Assembly (NCBI GenBank): GCA_965277695.1
Contig: CBDIDQ010000064.1
Span: 1-64,000, forward strand
Source: JABSOG01 sp965277695
Lineage (GTDB): Bacteria > Pseudomonadota > Gammaproteobacteria > Enterobacterales > Alteromonadaceae
Direction of reading: 5' to 3'
DNA length: 64,000 nt
Position 1 is the stretch's first letter; every line of letters begins with the position of its first letter. Made by a program: the position numbers and the translations under genes. Under the pieces are notes generated by a model. That model was not told the DNA's origin. It made no database searches and worked only from the letters and a program-made list of their open reading frames with translations. Of the stretch, positions 36,697-45,873 are shown in pieces.

Positions 36697-38592
36697 CTAT
36701 TTAACTTCCCCACGCATTGCTCGTATTTTCTCTTCCAGCATCGCTGCACTGACCGCTTCGGCTGCAATGGCAGGCTCGGCTGTGATATTGATTTTTGACC
36801 AAAATCGTTTGGCGGTGCGTTTAAGCACTTTATTACCGTGATGACTAAAGAATGAACCCCATAAACCTTGTAAAACCATCGGGATCACTGGCACCGGTGA
36901 TGCTTGGATAATCTTGTCGATGCCGCCTTTAAATTGATTGATATTGCCGTCCCGGGTGAGCTTCCCCTCAGGGAAGATACATAACACTTCTCCGTCTGCG
37001 AGTACTTCCTTGATTGACTTAAACGCATCCTCAAAGACTTGTGGGTCTTCGGCTTTAGGGCAAATGGGAATGGTTTTGGCGGTCTTGAAAAACCAATGCA
37101 AACCAAAAGCGTTATAAATCCGTCTGTCCATGACAAAACGTAAGGGGCGTCTGACTGCGCCGCCGATAATTAATGAATCGACAAAGCTGACATGATTACA
37201 GACCAATACAGCGGCTCCGGTTTCAGGAATGTTATCAAGCCCTTGATGATTGACGCGATAAATGGTGTGGCCTAACAACCAAATGGCAAAGCGTAAAACG
37301 AATTCAGGCAGTTGACTGTAAACATAAATAGCCACTACTACGTTCATCACTGAAATACAGAAGAAGTATTGCGGAATGGTTAATTCCATCACGGTCAAAA
37401 AGACGATGCCAGTGATGGCGCTGGCGACCATAAATAAGGCGTTAAAGATATTGTTAGCGGCGATGACTTTGGCTCGCTCGCTTTCGTCGGCTCGGCTTTG
37501 CAGTAAGGCATAAAGCGGCACGATGAAGAAACCACCAAACATGCCAATAAAAGATAAATCAATCAATACCCGCCAAGCATAAGGTTGATCAAGAAAGGCG
37601 GATAAGCCAAGTAAGGTATCAGGCACCACATTAGGTGAGGCAAAAAACAGGTCGATACCAAAAATAGTTAAGCCTATTGAGCCAATCGGCACTATGCCTA
37701 ATTCGATTTGATTGCCAGATAAGCGTTCACACATTAAAGAACCGATGGCGACACCGACACTAAAGGCAACCAATAAGGCGGTGACGACGGTGTTGTCTCC
37801 ACCGAGATAAGTTTTGGCAAAACTGGGAAACTGGGTTAGGTAACTGGCACCTAAAAACCAAAACCAGCTGATGGCCATGATAGACAAGAAGATACTGCGT
37901 TCTTTACGGCTGATTTTAATCGCTTTAATGGTTTGACTGACCGGGCGAAACTGCCATTTTTCACCAGTTGACGACGAATTGGTTAACGGCACTGCGGGAA
38001 TTTGTCGGGAAATCAAATAGCCGACACAAGCCAGCGGAATAACACAGGCACTGACGCCAATCCATGCCTGATCCAAACCGGCTAAAATCCCGCCAGTAAT
38101 AGTGCCCGCAAGAATGGCTAAAAAGGTGCCCATTTCGACCAATGCATTACCGCCAATTAATTCTTTAGGTTGGATCAGTTGCGGCAAAATAGCGTATTTC
38201 ACTGGACCAAAAAATGCCGATTGAGTGCCCATCAAAAATAAAATCCCCAGCAGCATCAGGTATTGGTCAAAGTAAAATGCCACGGTGGCCAATACCATGA
38301 TGGCGATTTCGGCTAATTTGGTATAACGAATTAAGCGAGATTTCTCAATTCTGTCGGCTAAGTCTCCGGCAGAGGCTGAAAAAATAAAAAACGGCAGGAT
38401 AAATAATCCGGCTGCTAGGTTCATCACCAAATTCATATCCCAGGGCAGGGCATCGGCGGCGGCAAATAACATGATCAACATTAATGCATTTTTGAATACA
38501 TTATCATTTAAAGCGCCTAATGCTTGAGTAAGAAAAAAAGGTAAAAATCGCCGGGTTTTTAATAGGGCAAATTGACTGTGGTCGGCTGACAT
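36697..38592 (-). CDS. LplT-like MFS transporter fused to PlsC acyltransferase
   Basis: A 631-residue inner-membrane protein. Residues 1-420 form an MFS transporter of the LplT lysophospholipid type ('FFLTQALGALNDNVFKNAL'). Residues 430-631 form a PlsC domain with 'NHVSFVD' (HX4D), 'FPEGKLTRDG' and 'VPVIPMVLQG'. It likely flips lysophospholipid inward and re-acylates it. The AMP-ligase domain of full Aas-type fusions is missing. The frame extends 13 codons upstream, but AAGGAT seven bases before this ATG decides the start. It converges on the M56 gene. Confidence 0.88.
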   Translation of the reverse strand: MSADHSQFALLKTRRFLPFFLTQALGALNDNVFKNALMLIMLFAAADALPWDMNLVMNLAAGLFILPFFIFSASAGDLADRIEKSRLIRYTKLAEIAIMVLATVAFYFDQYLMLLGILFLMGTQSAFFGPVKYAILPQLIQPKELIGGNALVEMGTFLAILAGTITGGILAGLDQAWIGVSACVIPLACVGYLISRQIPAVPLTNSSSTGEKWQFRPVSQTIKAIKISRKERSIFLSIMAISWFWFLGASYLTQFPSFAKTYLGGDNTVVTALLVAFSVGVAIGSLMCERLSGNQIELGIVPIGSIGLTIFGIDLFFASPNVVPDTLLGLSAFLDQPYAWRVLIDLSFIGMFGGFFIVPLYALLQSRADESERAKVIAANNIFNALFMVASAITGIVFLTVMELTIPQYFFCISVMNVVVAIYVYSQLPEFVLRFAIWLLGHTIYRVNHQGLDNIPETGAAVLVCNHVSFVDSLIIGGAVRRPLRFVMDRRIYNAFGLHWFFKTAKTIPICPKAEDPQVFEDAFKSIKEVLADGEVLCIFPEGKLTRDGNINQFKGGIDKIIQASPVPVIPMVLQGLWGSFFSHHGNKVLKRTAKRFWSKINITAEPAIAAEAVSAAMLEEKIRAMRGEVK

Positions 38593-38847
38593 AAAATATC
38601 CTTGTTTTTGATCATGGCTGGTGCAGGTCAAAGAGTGTCGGCGATTGTGCTTACCAGCGTCAAGTGATTTATTGTTTTGTCGTTTTTGGTTAGATTTTTG
38701 AATTTTTTCTTTTTCTTTTGTTACCTGATGAAATAATTATGTTAAGTTGCTGCTCTATTATAATTCGTGAGTGATAAATCCATTGGCTTTTGCCTTGGCA
38801 GTTGTCATTAACGCAATTTTTATCTATGCAATTTTAAGGAGCTTATT

Positions 38848-39138
38848 ATGAGCGAACAAAAGAAAATTATCGGTGCTACTTTATCTGGTTTATTGGCCCT
38901 TGGTGCTTTGACTGCGGCAACATCTGCACAAGCAGTGCCTGATCAGCCGAAAAAATGGGAAAAATGTGCGGGTATCGCTAAAGCTGGTCAAAATGATTGT
39001 GCTGCTCTTGACGGCTCTCACGGTTGTTCTTCACAAGCTAAACTAGACAACACTGATAACGAGTGGGTTTATGTTCCTAAAGGCACTTGCACCAAGATCA
39101 CTGGTGGCGTCGTTAAAGCTGAAAAAGACGCGAAATAG
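38848..39138 (+). CDS. bufA: Bufferin precursor BufA (DUF2282)
   Basis: A 96-residue peptide with a Sec signal (1-29, ending TSAQA) and four cysteines at 40, 51, 60 and 81 in the BufA1 pattern: 'KCAGIAKAGQNDCAA', 'SHGCSSQAK', 'EWVYVPKGTC'. In the known systems the MNIO enzyme BufB with BufC converts Cys residues to thiooxazole-type groups, giving a periplasmic copper-binding peptide that buffers copper stress. Here bufB starts 10 bases after the stop, followed by bufC. AAGGAG gives a strong ribosome site. TATAAT at 38759-38764 is a candidate promoter. No sigma/anti-sigma pair is adjacent. Confidence 0.9.
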   Translation: MSEQKKIIGATLSGLLALGALTAATSAQAVPDQPKKWEKCAGIAKAGQNDCAALDGSHGCSSQAKLDNTDNEWVYVPKGTCTKITGGVVKAEKDAK

Positions 39139-39148
39139 TCTATAACGA

Positions 39149-39979
39149 ATGTTTGCCAATAAAGACATTCGTGGCGCAGGCTTCGGTCTGCGCACACCGC
39201 ACATTCATCAAATCCTCACCGAACAACCTGATATCGCTTGGTTGGAAATTCTTGCTGATAACCATCTTGCTAGCGGCGGTTTAGTTAGCGCCCATTTACA
39301 CGCTATCCGTGAACTTTATCCCGTGACCATGCATTGTGTCAGTATGTCATTAGGTTCGACTGATCCACTGGATTGGGATTACTTAAGCCAAATCAAACGG
39401 GTGGCTGATGATTTTGACATCAGTTGGATCTCCGATCACATTTGCTTTACCTCAGCGGGTAATCATCATGCTCACGATTTATTGCCGTTGCCCTATACCG
39501 AAGAGGCATTGAATAATCTGGTTGAGCGAGTGCAACAAGTGCAGGACTTTTTAGGCCGCAGATTGTTGATGGAAAACGCCACCAGTTATGTACAGTTTGA
39601 ACACAGCACTATTAGCGAAGCCGAATTTATTAATGCGTTAGCTGAACAAGCCGATTGCGACTTGTTGTTTGACGTCAACAATATCTATGTTAATCAACAA
39701 AATCACGGCGGTGATGCCGCGACTTTGATCACCCAATTACCATTGGATCGGATAAAAGAAATTCACTTGGCCGGTTTTGAAGACTGCGGGGATTTTTTGC
39801 TCGATGCCCACAACGATAAAGTGTCAGATCCGGTATGGCAGCTCTATCAGCAATTACAACGTTTAAAACCCGGCATTGCCACCCAGATTGAATGGGATAA
39901 TAAATTGCCAAACCTCGCCACCTTAATGGCTGAAGCGCAAAAAGCCCAAACCATCATGAATAGCCTACAAACGGATTGA
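39149..39979 (+). CDS. bufB: Bufferin-modifying MNIO enzyme BufB (DUF692)
   Basis: A 276-residue multinuclear non-heme iron-dependent oxidase of the DUF692 family, a TIM-barrel relative of xylose isomerase. Family motifs are visible: 'GAGFGLRTPHIHQIL' at the start, 'DWLEILADN'-type strand 'AWLEILADNH' (about 31-40), 'WISDHICF' (about 92-99, metal-binding Asp-His), 'MENATSYVQF', 'CDLLFDVNNIYVNQQNHG' and 'EIHLAGFED'. It should install Cys-derived groups on BufA before export. It begins 10 bases after bufA, and bufC follows one base after its stop, so the three are one unit. Confidence 0.93.
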   Translation: MFANKDIRGAGFGLRTPHIHQILTEQPDIAWLEILADNHLASGGLVSAHLHAIRELYPVTMHCVSMSLGSTDPLDWDYLSQIKRVADDFDISWISDHICFTSAGNHHAHDLLPLPYTEEALNNLVERVQQVQDFLGRRLLMENATSYVQFEHSTISEAEFINALAEQADCDLLFDVNNIYVNQQNHGGDAATLITQLPLDRIKEIHLAGFEDCGDFLLDAHNDKVSDPVWQLYQQLQRLKPGIATQIEWDNKLPNLATLMAEAQKAQTIMNSLQTD

Positions 39980-39980
39980 T

Positions 39981-40796
39981 ATGACCGACGCTCCCTTAGA
40001 AAAGTTATCATTAGCCCAGCTGCAACAGGCTTTTTTGGCGGAACTGTCCGGTCAACCGAGCGAGGCTTTTCGGGCGGCGGTGAAAGATAATACCTTGGCC
40101 GGAAAAATGGATAAGGCCCGGCGCATTGATATTTATGTGCGCAATCATGTAGGAGCCAGAGTTAATGGGCTTGGCAATGTTTATGCGGTTTGTCAGCAAA
40201 TCCTTGGTGAAGAGGTGTTTTATCATTTAGCCGCTGATTATGTCGCCTCGTTTGCCTCAGCCCATTGGGATTTAAATTTTCACGGTGGTGATTTTGATCA
40301 ATTCTTGCAACGCGAAATCGACCGCCTAGCGACATTAGCCGAATTATTTTACCTGCCGGATTTAGCCAGACTCGAATGGGCCTATCATATTTGTTATTTT
40401 GCCGCTGCCAATCAGCCGCAAACGGTAAACACCCAAGAGCCGGAGCAATTGCGGTTTGTTGCTGATACCAGCCTGTCGTTATTTAGTACACCATTGCCGG
40501 TTTTTCAGATTTGGCATAATAATCGTCAAAACAAGGGCGATTTGCCGGTCGAAGATGATCAGGCGGTTTATTATTACGTGGTGTTTCGTGATGAGTTTAT
40601 TCCTCAGGTTTACACCCTTAATGAAGCGCAATATTTGTTGATTAGCGATTGCGTCGACGGAAAATCACTGGCTGAATTAGCTGAGCTGCATGGCGAAGCG
40701 GTGAGTGAAAACATTCCTTTGTTTATTCAGCAAAAGTGGTTGGTTGTCGCCTCCATTGAAGAATTAGTTGTAGATTTAACAGTAGAAAAAGTCTGA
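39981..40796 (+). CDS. bufC: Bufferin partner protein BufC (DUF2063)
   Basis: A 271-residue protein. The N-terminal DUF2063 domain has 'LAQLQQAFLAEL' (about 10-21), 'RIDIYVRNHVGARVNGL' (about 48-64) and 'YLPDLARLEWAYH' (about 119-131). The C-terminal half is winged-helix-like ('AQYLLISDCVDGKSLAELAEL'). DUF2063 proteins are the recognition partners of MNIO enzymes and present the precursor peptide. It starts one base after bufB, and its stop overlaps the idi start (TGATG). Confidence 0.9.
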   Translation: MTDAPLEKLSLAQLQQAFLAELSGQPSEAFRAAVKDNTLAGKMDKARRIDIYVRNHVGARVNGLGNVYAVCQQILGEEVFYHLAADYVASFASAHWDLNFHGGDFDQFLQREIDRLATLAELFYLPDLARLEWAYHICYFAAANQPQTVNTQEPEQLRFVADTSLSLFSTPLPVFQIWHNNRQNKGDLPVEDDQAVYYYVVFRDEFIPQVYTLNEAQYLLISDCVDGKSLAELAELHGEAVSENIPLFIQQKWLVVASIEELVVDLTVEKV

Positions 40797-41329
40797 TGGA
40801 AAAGGTTGTACTGGTTAATGAACAAAACGAAGTGATCGGTGAGGCTGATAAGGCCACTGTTCACAGTCAACAAACCCCGCTACATCGTGCATTTTCATTA
40901 TTTATCTTCGACAATCAGCGACGATTGTTATTACAACAACGGGCTGGTTGCAAAAAAACCTGGCCGTTAGTGTGGTCAAACTCCTGCTGTGGTCATCCTC
41001 AACTCAATGAATCTAATATTGATGCGGCTAAACGGCGTTGCCAGTTTGAACTGGGCATAACCGTCGACAATATCGTTGAAGCTGCGCCTTATCGCTATTG
41101 TTTCAGCCATAAAGGGGTGATGGAAAATGAAATCTGTCCAATCTTGGTGGCTTTTTATGACGGCCCGCTTGATTTAAATCCGCAAGAAGTGCAGGCTACT
41201 CGCTGGGTTTTGTGGACTGATTGGTTAGCGCAAATTCGCCAAAATCCAACGGACTTTTCACCGTGGTGCGTTGAAGAAAGCGAAATTTTGGCGGCGTTGC
41301 ATGGCTTCGAATTAACCATTATCCCTTAA
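40796..41329 (+). CDS. idi: Isopentenyl-diphosphate delta-isomerase, type I
   Basis: A 177-residue Nudix-fold isomerase. The active-site Cys motif is 'WSNSCCGHP' (about 61-69), the entry motif is 'LHRAFSLFIF' and the catalytic Glu lies in 'ENEICPIL' (about 111-118). It interconverts IPP and DMAPP, the units used by IspB and other prenyl synthases. The ATG shares bases with the bufC stop (TGATG), so translation is coupled to a copper-stress operon. This is an unusual partner and may be a local accident. A REPIN-like element follows. Confidence 0.93.
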   Translation: MEKVVLVNEQNEVIGEADKATVHSQQTPLHRAFSLFIFDNQRRLLLQQRAGCKKTWPLVWSNSCCGHPQLNESNIDAAKRRCQFELGITVDNIVEAAPYRYCFSHKGVMENEICPILVAFYDGPLDLNPQEVQATRWVLWTDWLAQIRQNPTDFSPWCVEESEILAALHGFELTIIP

Positions 41330-41333
41330 CATT

Positions 41334-41399
41334 CACGAGGTTAAAACCTCGTCTACGGCAGAGCGGGTAAGCCGTAGACGCGAATTCATTCGCGTTTTT
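41334..41399. repeat. REPIN-like composite palindrome (GTAGACG family)
   Basis: The reverse complement reads as the element at 8276-8340: CGAGGTTAAAACCTCG and GCGAATTCATTCGC hairpins around GTCTACGGC...GCCGTAGAC. The inner spacer differs in sequence. Confidence 0.8.
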
Positions 41400-41437
41400 G
41401 ATCAATCAACAATAAACAAAAATATCAGGAGCAACTT

Positions 41438-41713
41438 GTGCAAAACAAAGCGCAAAAACAAACCACTTATTGGCAGGAAAACCTGCGTTTAATTTATATT
41501 AGCTTGACCATTTGGTTTGTGGTCTCTTTTGGCTTTGGTTTATTACTGGTTGAACCGCTTAATACCATTCGCTTGGGGGGTTACAAACTGGGTTTTTGGT
41601 TTGCGCAACAGGGTTCCATTTATACCTTTGTTGGCTTAGTGTTTTGGTATTCATACAAAATGAACCAGCTGGATAAAAAATACGGTGTTGATGAAGACGA
41701 GGGTGAAAAGTAA
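41438..41713 (+). CDS. DUF4212 small membrane subunit of a sodium/solute symporter
   Basis: A 91-residue protein with two membrane helices (about 17-39 and 52-73) and the DUF4212 signature 'YWQENLRL' then 'LGFWFAQQGSIYTFVGLVF'. Genes of this family almost always precede a VC_2705-type symporter, as here, and overlap it by one base (TAATG). The start is GTG with CAGGAG seven bases upstream. It is thought to be a small accessory subunit with no known activity of its own. Confidence 0.9.
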   Translation: MQNKAQKQTTYWQENLRLIYISLTIWFVVSFGFGLLLVEPLNTIRLGGYKLGFWFAQQGSIYTFVGLVFWYSYKMNQLDKKYGVDEDEGEK

Positions 41714-43452
41714 TGGATGAGTTAAAACTTTACACTTATATCGCCGTTTTTGGCTCCTTCGCGCTGTATTTTGGTATTGCTTGGTGGGCCAGAGCGGGTT
41801 CAACCAAAGAATTTTATGTTGCGGGTGGCGGTGTCACACCACTGCAAAACGGAATGGCAATTGGTGCCGATTGGATGAGTGCGGCGTCTTTTATTTCGAT
41901 GGCAGGTTTAATTGCTTTTTTAGGTTATGGCGGCTCGGTTTTTCTTATGGGCTGGACCGGCGGTTATGTTTTACTGGCGATGTTACTGGCACCTTATATG
42001 CGCAAGCATGGCAAATTCACCGTTCCTGAGTTTATTTCTGATCGCTATTATTCTAATACCGCGCGAATTGTCGCTGTTATTTGTTTGATCATCGCTTCAC
42101 TGACTTACATCATTGGTCAGATGAAAGGCGTTGGTGTGGCCTTCTCTCGCTTCCTTGAGGTCGATTACGGCTTAGGTTTGGCCATTGGTATGGGGGTTGT
42201 TTGGGTTTATGCGGTATTGGGCGGCATGAAGGGCATCACTTATACTCAGATTGCTCAATATTGTGTGCTGATTTTTGCCTATACTATTCCGGCGATTTTT
42301 ATCTCTTTACAGTTAACGGGCAATCCGATCCCCCAGTTGGGTTTGGGTAGCACATTGGCCGATGGCAGTGGGGTTTACCTGCTCGATAAACTGGATAGGG
42401 TGGTTACCGATTTAGGTTTTAAAGAATATACCACTGACAACATGGGCGGCAGCTTAAACATGTTGGCCTACACCTTATCGTTGATGATTGGCACTGCGGG
42501 TTTACCTCACGTTATTATGCGGTTTTTCACCGTGCCGAGTGTGAAAGCCGCCCGTGCCTCAGCCGGTTATGCGCTGGTTTTTATCGCCTTACTCTATACC
42601 GTAGCACCTGCGGTTGGGGCGATGGCACGACTTAATTTGATGAATACCATTGAACCGGCTGCGGGTGAAAACCTAGTTTATGAAGAGCGTCCACAATGGT
42701 TTAAAGACTGGGAAAATACTGGTTTATTGCAGTTTGAGGATAAAAACGGCGATGGCAAAATTCAGTATGTCGCCGACCCAGCTGTCAATGAAATGGTCAA
42801 AGTCGACCGTGACATCATGGTACTGGCTAATCCAGCGATTGCCAATTTGCCGTTTTGGGTGATAGCGCTGGTTGCTGCTGGCGGTTTGGCGGCGGCGTTA
42901 TCCACTGCTGCGGGTTTGCTGCTGGCTATTTCGTCAGCCATTTCTCATGATTTGATGAAAGGCGTATTAACCCCGAATTTATCAGAAAAGTCCGAGTTAC
43001 GGGTCAGTCGTATCGTGATGACAATATCGATTCTGGTTGCGGGTTATTTGGGCTTGAATCCGCCCGGGTTTGCCGCAGGCACGGTAGCACTGGCCTTTGG
43101 TTTGGCGGCTTCGTCGATATTCCCGGCCTTGATGATGGGCATATTCTCGAAGAAAATGAGCGGTAAAGCGGCCGTTGCAGGTATGTGTTCGGGTATTGGT
43201 ATTACCATGCTCTACGTGTTCCAGCACAAAGGGCTGATGTTTATCCCCGGCACCTCATTTTTAGGTGACATGCCAGCTAATTGGTTCTTCGGTATATCAC
43301 CAAATGCCTTTGGTGCGGTTGGCGCATTAGTTAACTTTACCGTTGCTTTTACGGTTAATCAGTTTACTGATGACGCGCCAGCAGAAATCCAGCAACTGGT
43401 GGAGAATTTCCGTACACCCGGTGGTGCGGTTGCTGCGGCGCATCAACATTAA
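41713..43452 (+). CDS. Sodium/solute symporter, VC_2705 family (ActP-like)
   Basis: A 579-residue SSS-family symporter with about 13 membrane segments. Signatures are 'YVAGGGVTPLQNGMAIGADWMSAASF' broken into its halves near residues 34-60, 'AGLPHVIMRFFTVP' (about 258-271) and 'AAGGLAAALSTAAGLLLAISSA' near 390-412. The extracellular loop holds 'DKNGDGKIQY' (about 343-352), an EF-hand-like segment common in this subfamily. Relatives carry acetate, propionate or other small carboxylates with sodium; the substrate here is inferred only. It is coupled to the DUF4212 gene. Confidence 0.9.
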   Translation: MDELKLYTYIAVFGSFALYFGIAWWARAGSTKEFYVAGGGVTPLQNGMAIGADWMSAASFISMAGLIAFLGYGGSVFLMGWTGGYVLLAMLLAPYMRKHGKFTVPEFISDRYYSNTARIVAVICLIIASLTYIIGQMKGVGVAFSRFLEVDYGLGLAIGMGVVWVYAVLGGMKGITYTQIAQYCVLIFAYTIPAIFISLQLTGNPIPQLGLGSTLADGSGVYLLDKLDRVVTDLGFKEYTTDNMGGSLNMLAYTLSLMIGTAGLPHVIMRFFTVPSVKAARASAGYALVFIALLYTVAPAVGAMARLNLMNTIEPAAGENLVYEERPQWFKDWENTGLLQFEDKNGDGKIQYVADPAVNEMVKVDRDIMVLANPAIANLPFWVIALVAAGGLAAALSTAAGLLLAISSAISHDLMKGVLTPNLSEKSELRVSRIVMTISILVAGYLGLNPPGFAAGTVALAFGLAASSIFPALMMGIFSKKMSGKAAVAGMCSGIGITMLYVFQHKGLMFIPGTSFLGDMPANWFFGISPNAFGAVGALVNFTVAFTVNQFTDDAPAEIQQLVENFRTPGGAVAAAHQH

Positions 43453-43537
43453 GGCCCACGCCGTTTAAATCACATCGTTTGAATTTGCCTCCCGGCAGTG
43501 ATAAATTGGCCGGGAGTTACCCAAAGGAAACGATGTA

Positions 43538-44662
43538 ATGACAATAGATGTCTGTAAAATTTTTCACTCGACGATCAGTCCAATCACCATTTTGTTACTG
43601 CTAATTTTGTCTGTCGGTTGCGATAGCCAAACCTCACCCTCGGATATTGAACAATATCAGGCAGCCAAAACTAACGGACAGTTCAACCGACAAGTTCAGC
43701 TGGCGACACAGATTATCGCGGCACAACCTGACAAGTTAACGCTTTCAATGTCGCAGCTCAAACAAGCTCAGGGCCATTATAAAGCCTTAACTGACTCACC
43801 TTATTACTTTGCTGATAAACAGCTGCTAGAGGACGCTCAAGGCGTTATAAAGCTAGCGCCACATGTCGAAGTTGCCAAGCAAGCGGTTCTGCGCTATCAA
43901 CGTCAACATAAAATTGTGATTGATATCAAGCAAAGGCTTGCGAGACTGGCACAGCTGCAAACCGACTTTGACGATAATTTAACGGCAACACCTTCCCATC
44001 AAACGGTATCAGCAGTCGGTGTCACTCTGCCTGACTTTCTCGATAGCGTAGATGAGCAAACTTATCTGGGGGCTTATTATCAAGGCATGAAGCATCAGTC
44101 GCTGGATAATTATCAGTTACAACAGCTGTTAAGTCATGCCAATCAGGTGTTAGATCTCGCCAGACCTTTGTCTGAACAATTGACTGCGCTAACCGCTGAG
44201 CATTCGTTACAGCCGGGTTTACTTGAGCAACGGTCTTCTGTGAGCAAAATTAACGCTTTATATCGTCAAACTTTGAGTCATATGTTGATAGCGCTAATGC
44301 GTAACGGACTTGATGCTGGACTAAAAGCCTATAACAGCATCAGTAATGCGGCGAGTTCGCAGATGTACCGGGGAAGAATTAATGAGGTTTGGTTGCATCA
44401 AATTCGGCCATTAAGCCAAAAAGAATGGAAATTGTTCGATAAACAGTATTTACAACCTATTCAGGCTGTCAGGCTGGTACTAATCAACCAAGTGGATAAA
44501 CAGGGTCCGCTCGCGCCACTGTTTGCACAAACCTACCCTCATGCCAAATTATCCTATCGCTACTTTTGGCCCAAGGATGATGATTTATCATTATATTTAA
44601 AGCAAGGTAACCAATTGGCTGTTGCAGCGAAAAAAATCGTCAAGGTACTATCGACGTATTAA
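43538..44662 (+). CDS. Putative lipoprotein, DUF3080-like
   Basis: A 374-residue protein with a lipoprotein signal: hydrophobic 17-28 then 'LSVGC' (Cys about 29), so it is probably anchored in the outer membrane or periplasm. The mature part is helical and Gln/Leu-rich, with 'QRLARLAQLQ' and 'NGLDAGLKAYNSISNAASSQMYRG'. Length and layout suggest the DUF3080 family, whose function is unknown. AAAGGAA nine bases before the ATG is a good ribosome site. It lies alone between the symporter and pip. The family name is tentative. Confidence 0.65.
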   Translation: MTIDVCKIFHSTISPITILLLLILSVGCDSQTSPSDIEQYQAAKTNGQFNRQVQLATQIIAAQPDKLTLSMSQLKQAQGHYKALTDSPYYFADKQLLEDAQGVIKLAPHVEVAKQAVLRYQRQHKIVIDIKQRLARLAQLQTDFDDNLTATPSHQTVSAVGVTLPDFLDSVDEQTYLGAYYQGMKHQSLDNYQLQQLLSHANQVLDLARPLSEQLTALTAEHSLQPGLLEQRSSVSKINALYRQTLSHMLIALMRNGLDAGLKAYNSISNAASSQMYRGRINEVWLHQIRPLSQKEWKLFDKQYLQPIQAVRLVLINQVDKQGPLAPLFAQTYPHAKLSYRYFWPKDDDLSLYLKQGNQLAVAAKKIVKVLSTY

Positions 44663-44696
44663 ACAGTGTTTCATCCCTGAAACATCAGTTTGGCGA

Positions 44697-45650
44697 TTAG
44701 CCTAAGGCTGACATCGCCCGAGTGGCCTCAATTAAATGACTTTTTGTTTCTGTTTCAGCTGATGCATGACCTGCGGTTTCGCTGATCACTAAGCGTGACT
44801 GCGGCAACTGTTGATGTAACGCCCAAGCATTATCAAAAGGACAGACGATATCGTAGCGACCATGCACAATTACTGTGGGTATTTGTGCTATTTTGTCACA
44901 GTTGGCCAATATTTCATTGTCAGACAAGAAACAATCATTCATCATGTAATGCGCTTCGTGACGGGCGAGTGTCCAGCACGATTCATCGCTCTCGGCCATA
45001 GCGGCAATAAAGTCTTTATTGGGTTGTAAAGTGCAGCAGCGAATTTCCCACAAGCTCCAAGCGCGGGCAACTTTCATTGCGGCGGCTTTATCATCACCGA
45101 GCATTATTTCGTGAGCAGTGCTGACTGACGACTGATTTTTACCTTCAGGCAGCGCATTAAGATATTGTTGCCAGTAGTCAGGGAAAATTCGGCTGGCACC
45201 GCCACCAGAGAAAGTCCACAAAGTATCTTGGCTGCGACCGAGGAAGATCCCACGTAATACCAAACTGGTGACGCTGGTTGGGTGATTTTGCGCATAGACC
45301 AAAGATAAGGTTGCCCCCCAGGAACCGCCAAAAACATGCCACTGCCTAATGTCGAGGTGGTTACGAATTTGTTCGATATCGGCAACCAGATGATGGGTTT
45401 CATTATGTTGTAGCTCACCGTGGGGTAAAGACCGACCACAGCCGCGTTGGTCAAATAGCACAATGCGATAAACTGCTGGATCAAAGAACCGTCGATCATT
45501 GGTGGAGCAACCCGCACCGGGTCCACCATGAATAAATAATACCGGCTGACCGTCGGGGTTGCCTGACTGCTCTATGTAGATCTGGTGTCCGTCGCCGACA
45601 TTCAGTAATTCATGCTGATAGGGCGCTATTTCAGGATAAAAGTCATGCAT
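44697..45650 (-). CDS. pip: Proline iminopeptidase
   Basis: A 317-residue S33 alpha/beta hydrolase. 'HGGPGAGCSTNDRRFFDP' (about 41-58) and 'LFDQRGCGRS' are the diagnostic Pip motifs. The nucleophile is in 'GGSWGATLSL' (about 109-118), the Asp in 'VHGRYDIVCP' and the His in 'SETAGHAS'. It releases N-terminal proline from peptides, in the cytoplasm. It is a stand-alone gene on the minus strand, convergent with the lipoprotein gene, with GGAGACAATC before the ATG. Confidence 0.94.
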   Translation of the reverse strand: MHDFYPEIAPYQHELLNVGDGHQIYIEQSGNPDGQPVLFIHGGPGAGCSTNDRRFFDPAVYRIVLFDQRGCGRSLPHGELQHNETHHLVADIEQIRNHLDIRQWHVFGGSWGATLSLVYAQNHPTSVTSLVLRGIFLGRSQDTLWTFSGGGASRIFPDYWQQYLNALPEGKNQSSVSTAHEIMLGDDKAAAMKVARAWSLWEIRCCTLQPNKDFIAAMAESDESCWTLARHEAHYMMNDCFLSDNEILANCDKIAQIPTVIVHGRYDIVCPFDNAWALHQQLPQSRLVISETAGHASAETETKSHLIEATRAMSALG

Positions 45651-45873
45651 TGATTGTCTCCATTAGGAATTAATTTTACTTTGCATACAATGATAACATT
45701 ATATAGTGCTGAAAGTCAGCTTATCTTAATGTTCAAAGTAATGTTATCGAAATTTGCCTGATTTACTTTTATCTTTACTATTTGATAAGAAATATGAAGA
45801 TAAATGACAATAGCTGTGTTAGCTTATGGCTTAACGAATAAATGTTGTATATAAAGATGTTTTACAAAGCTTA

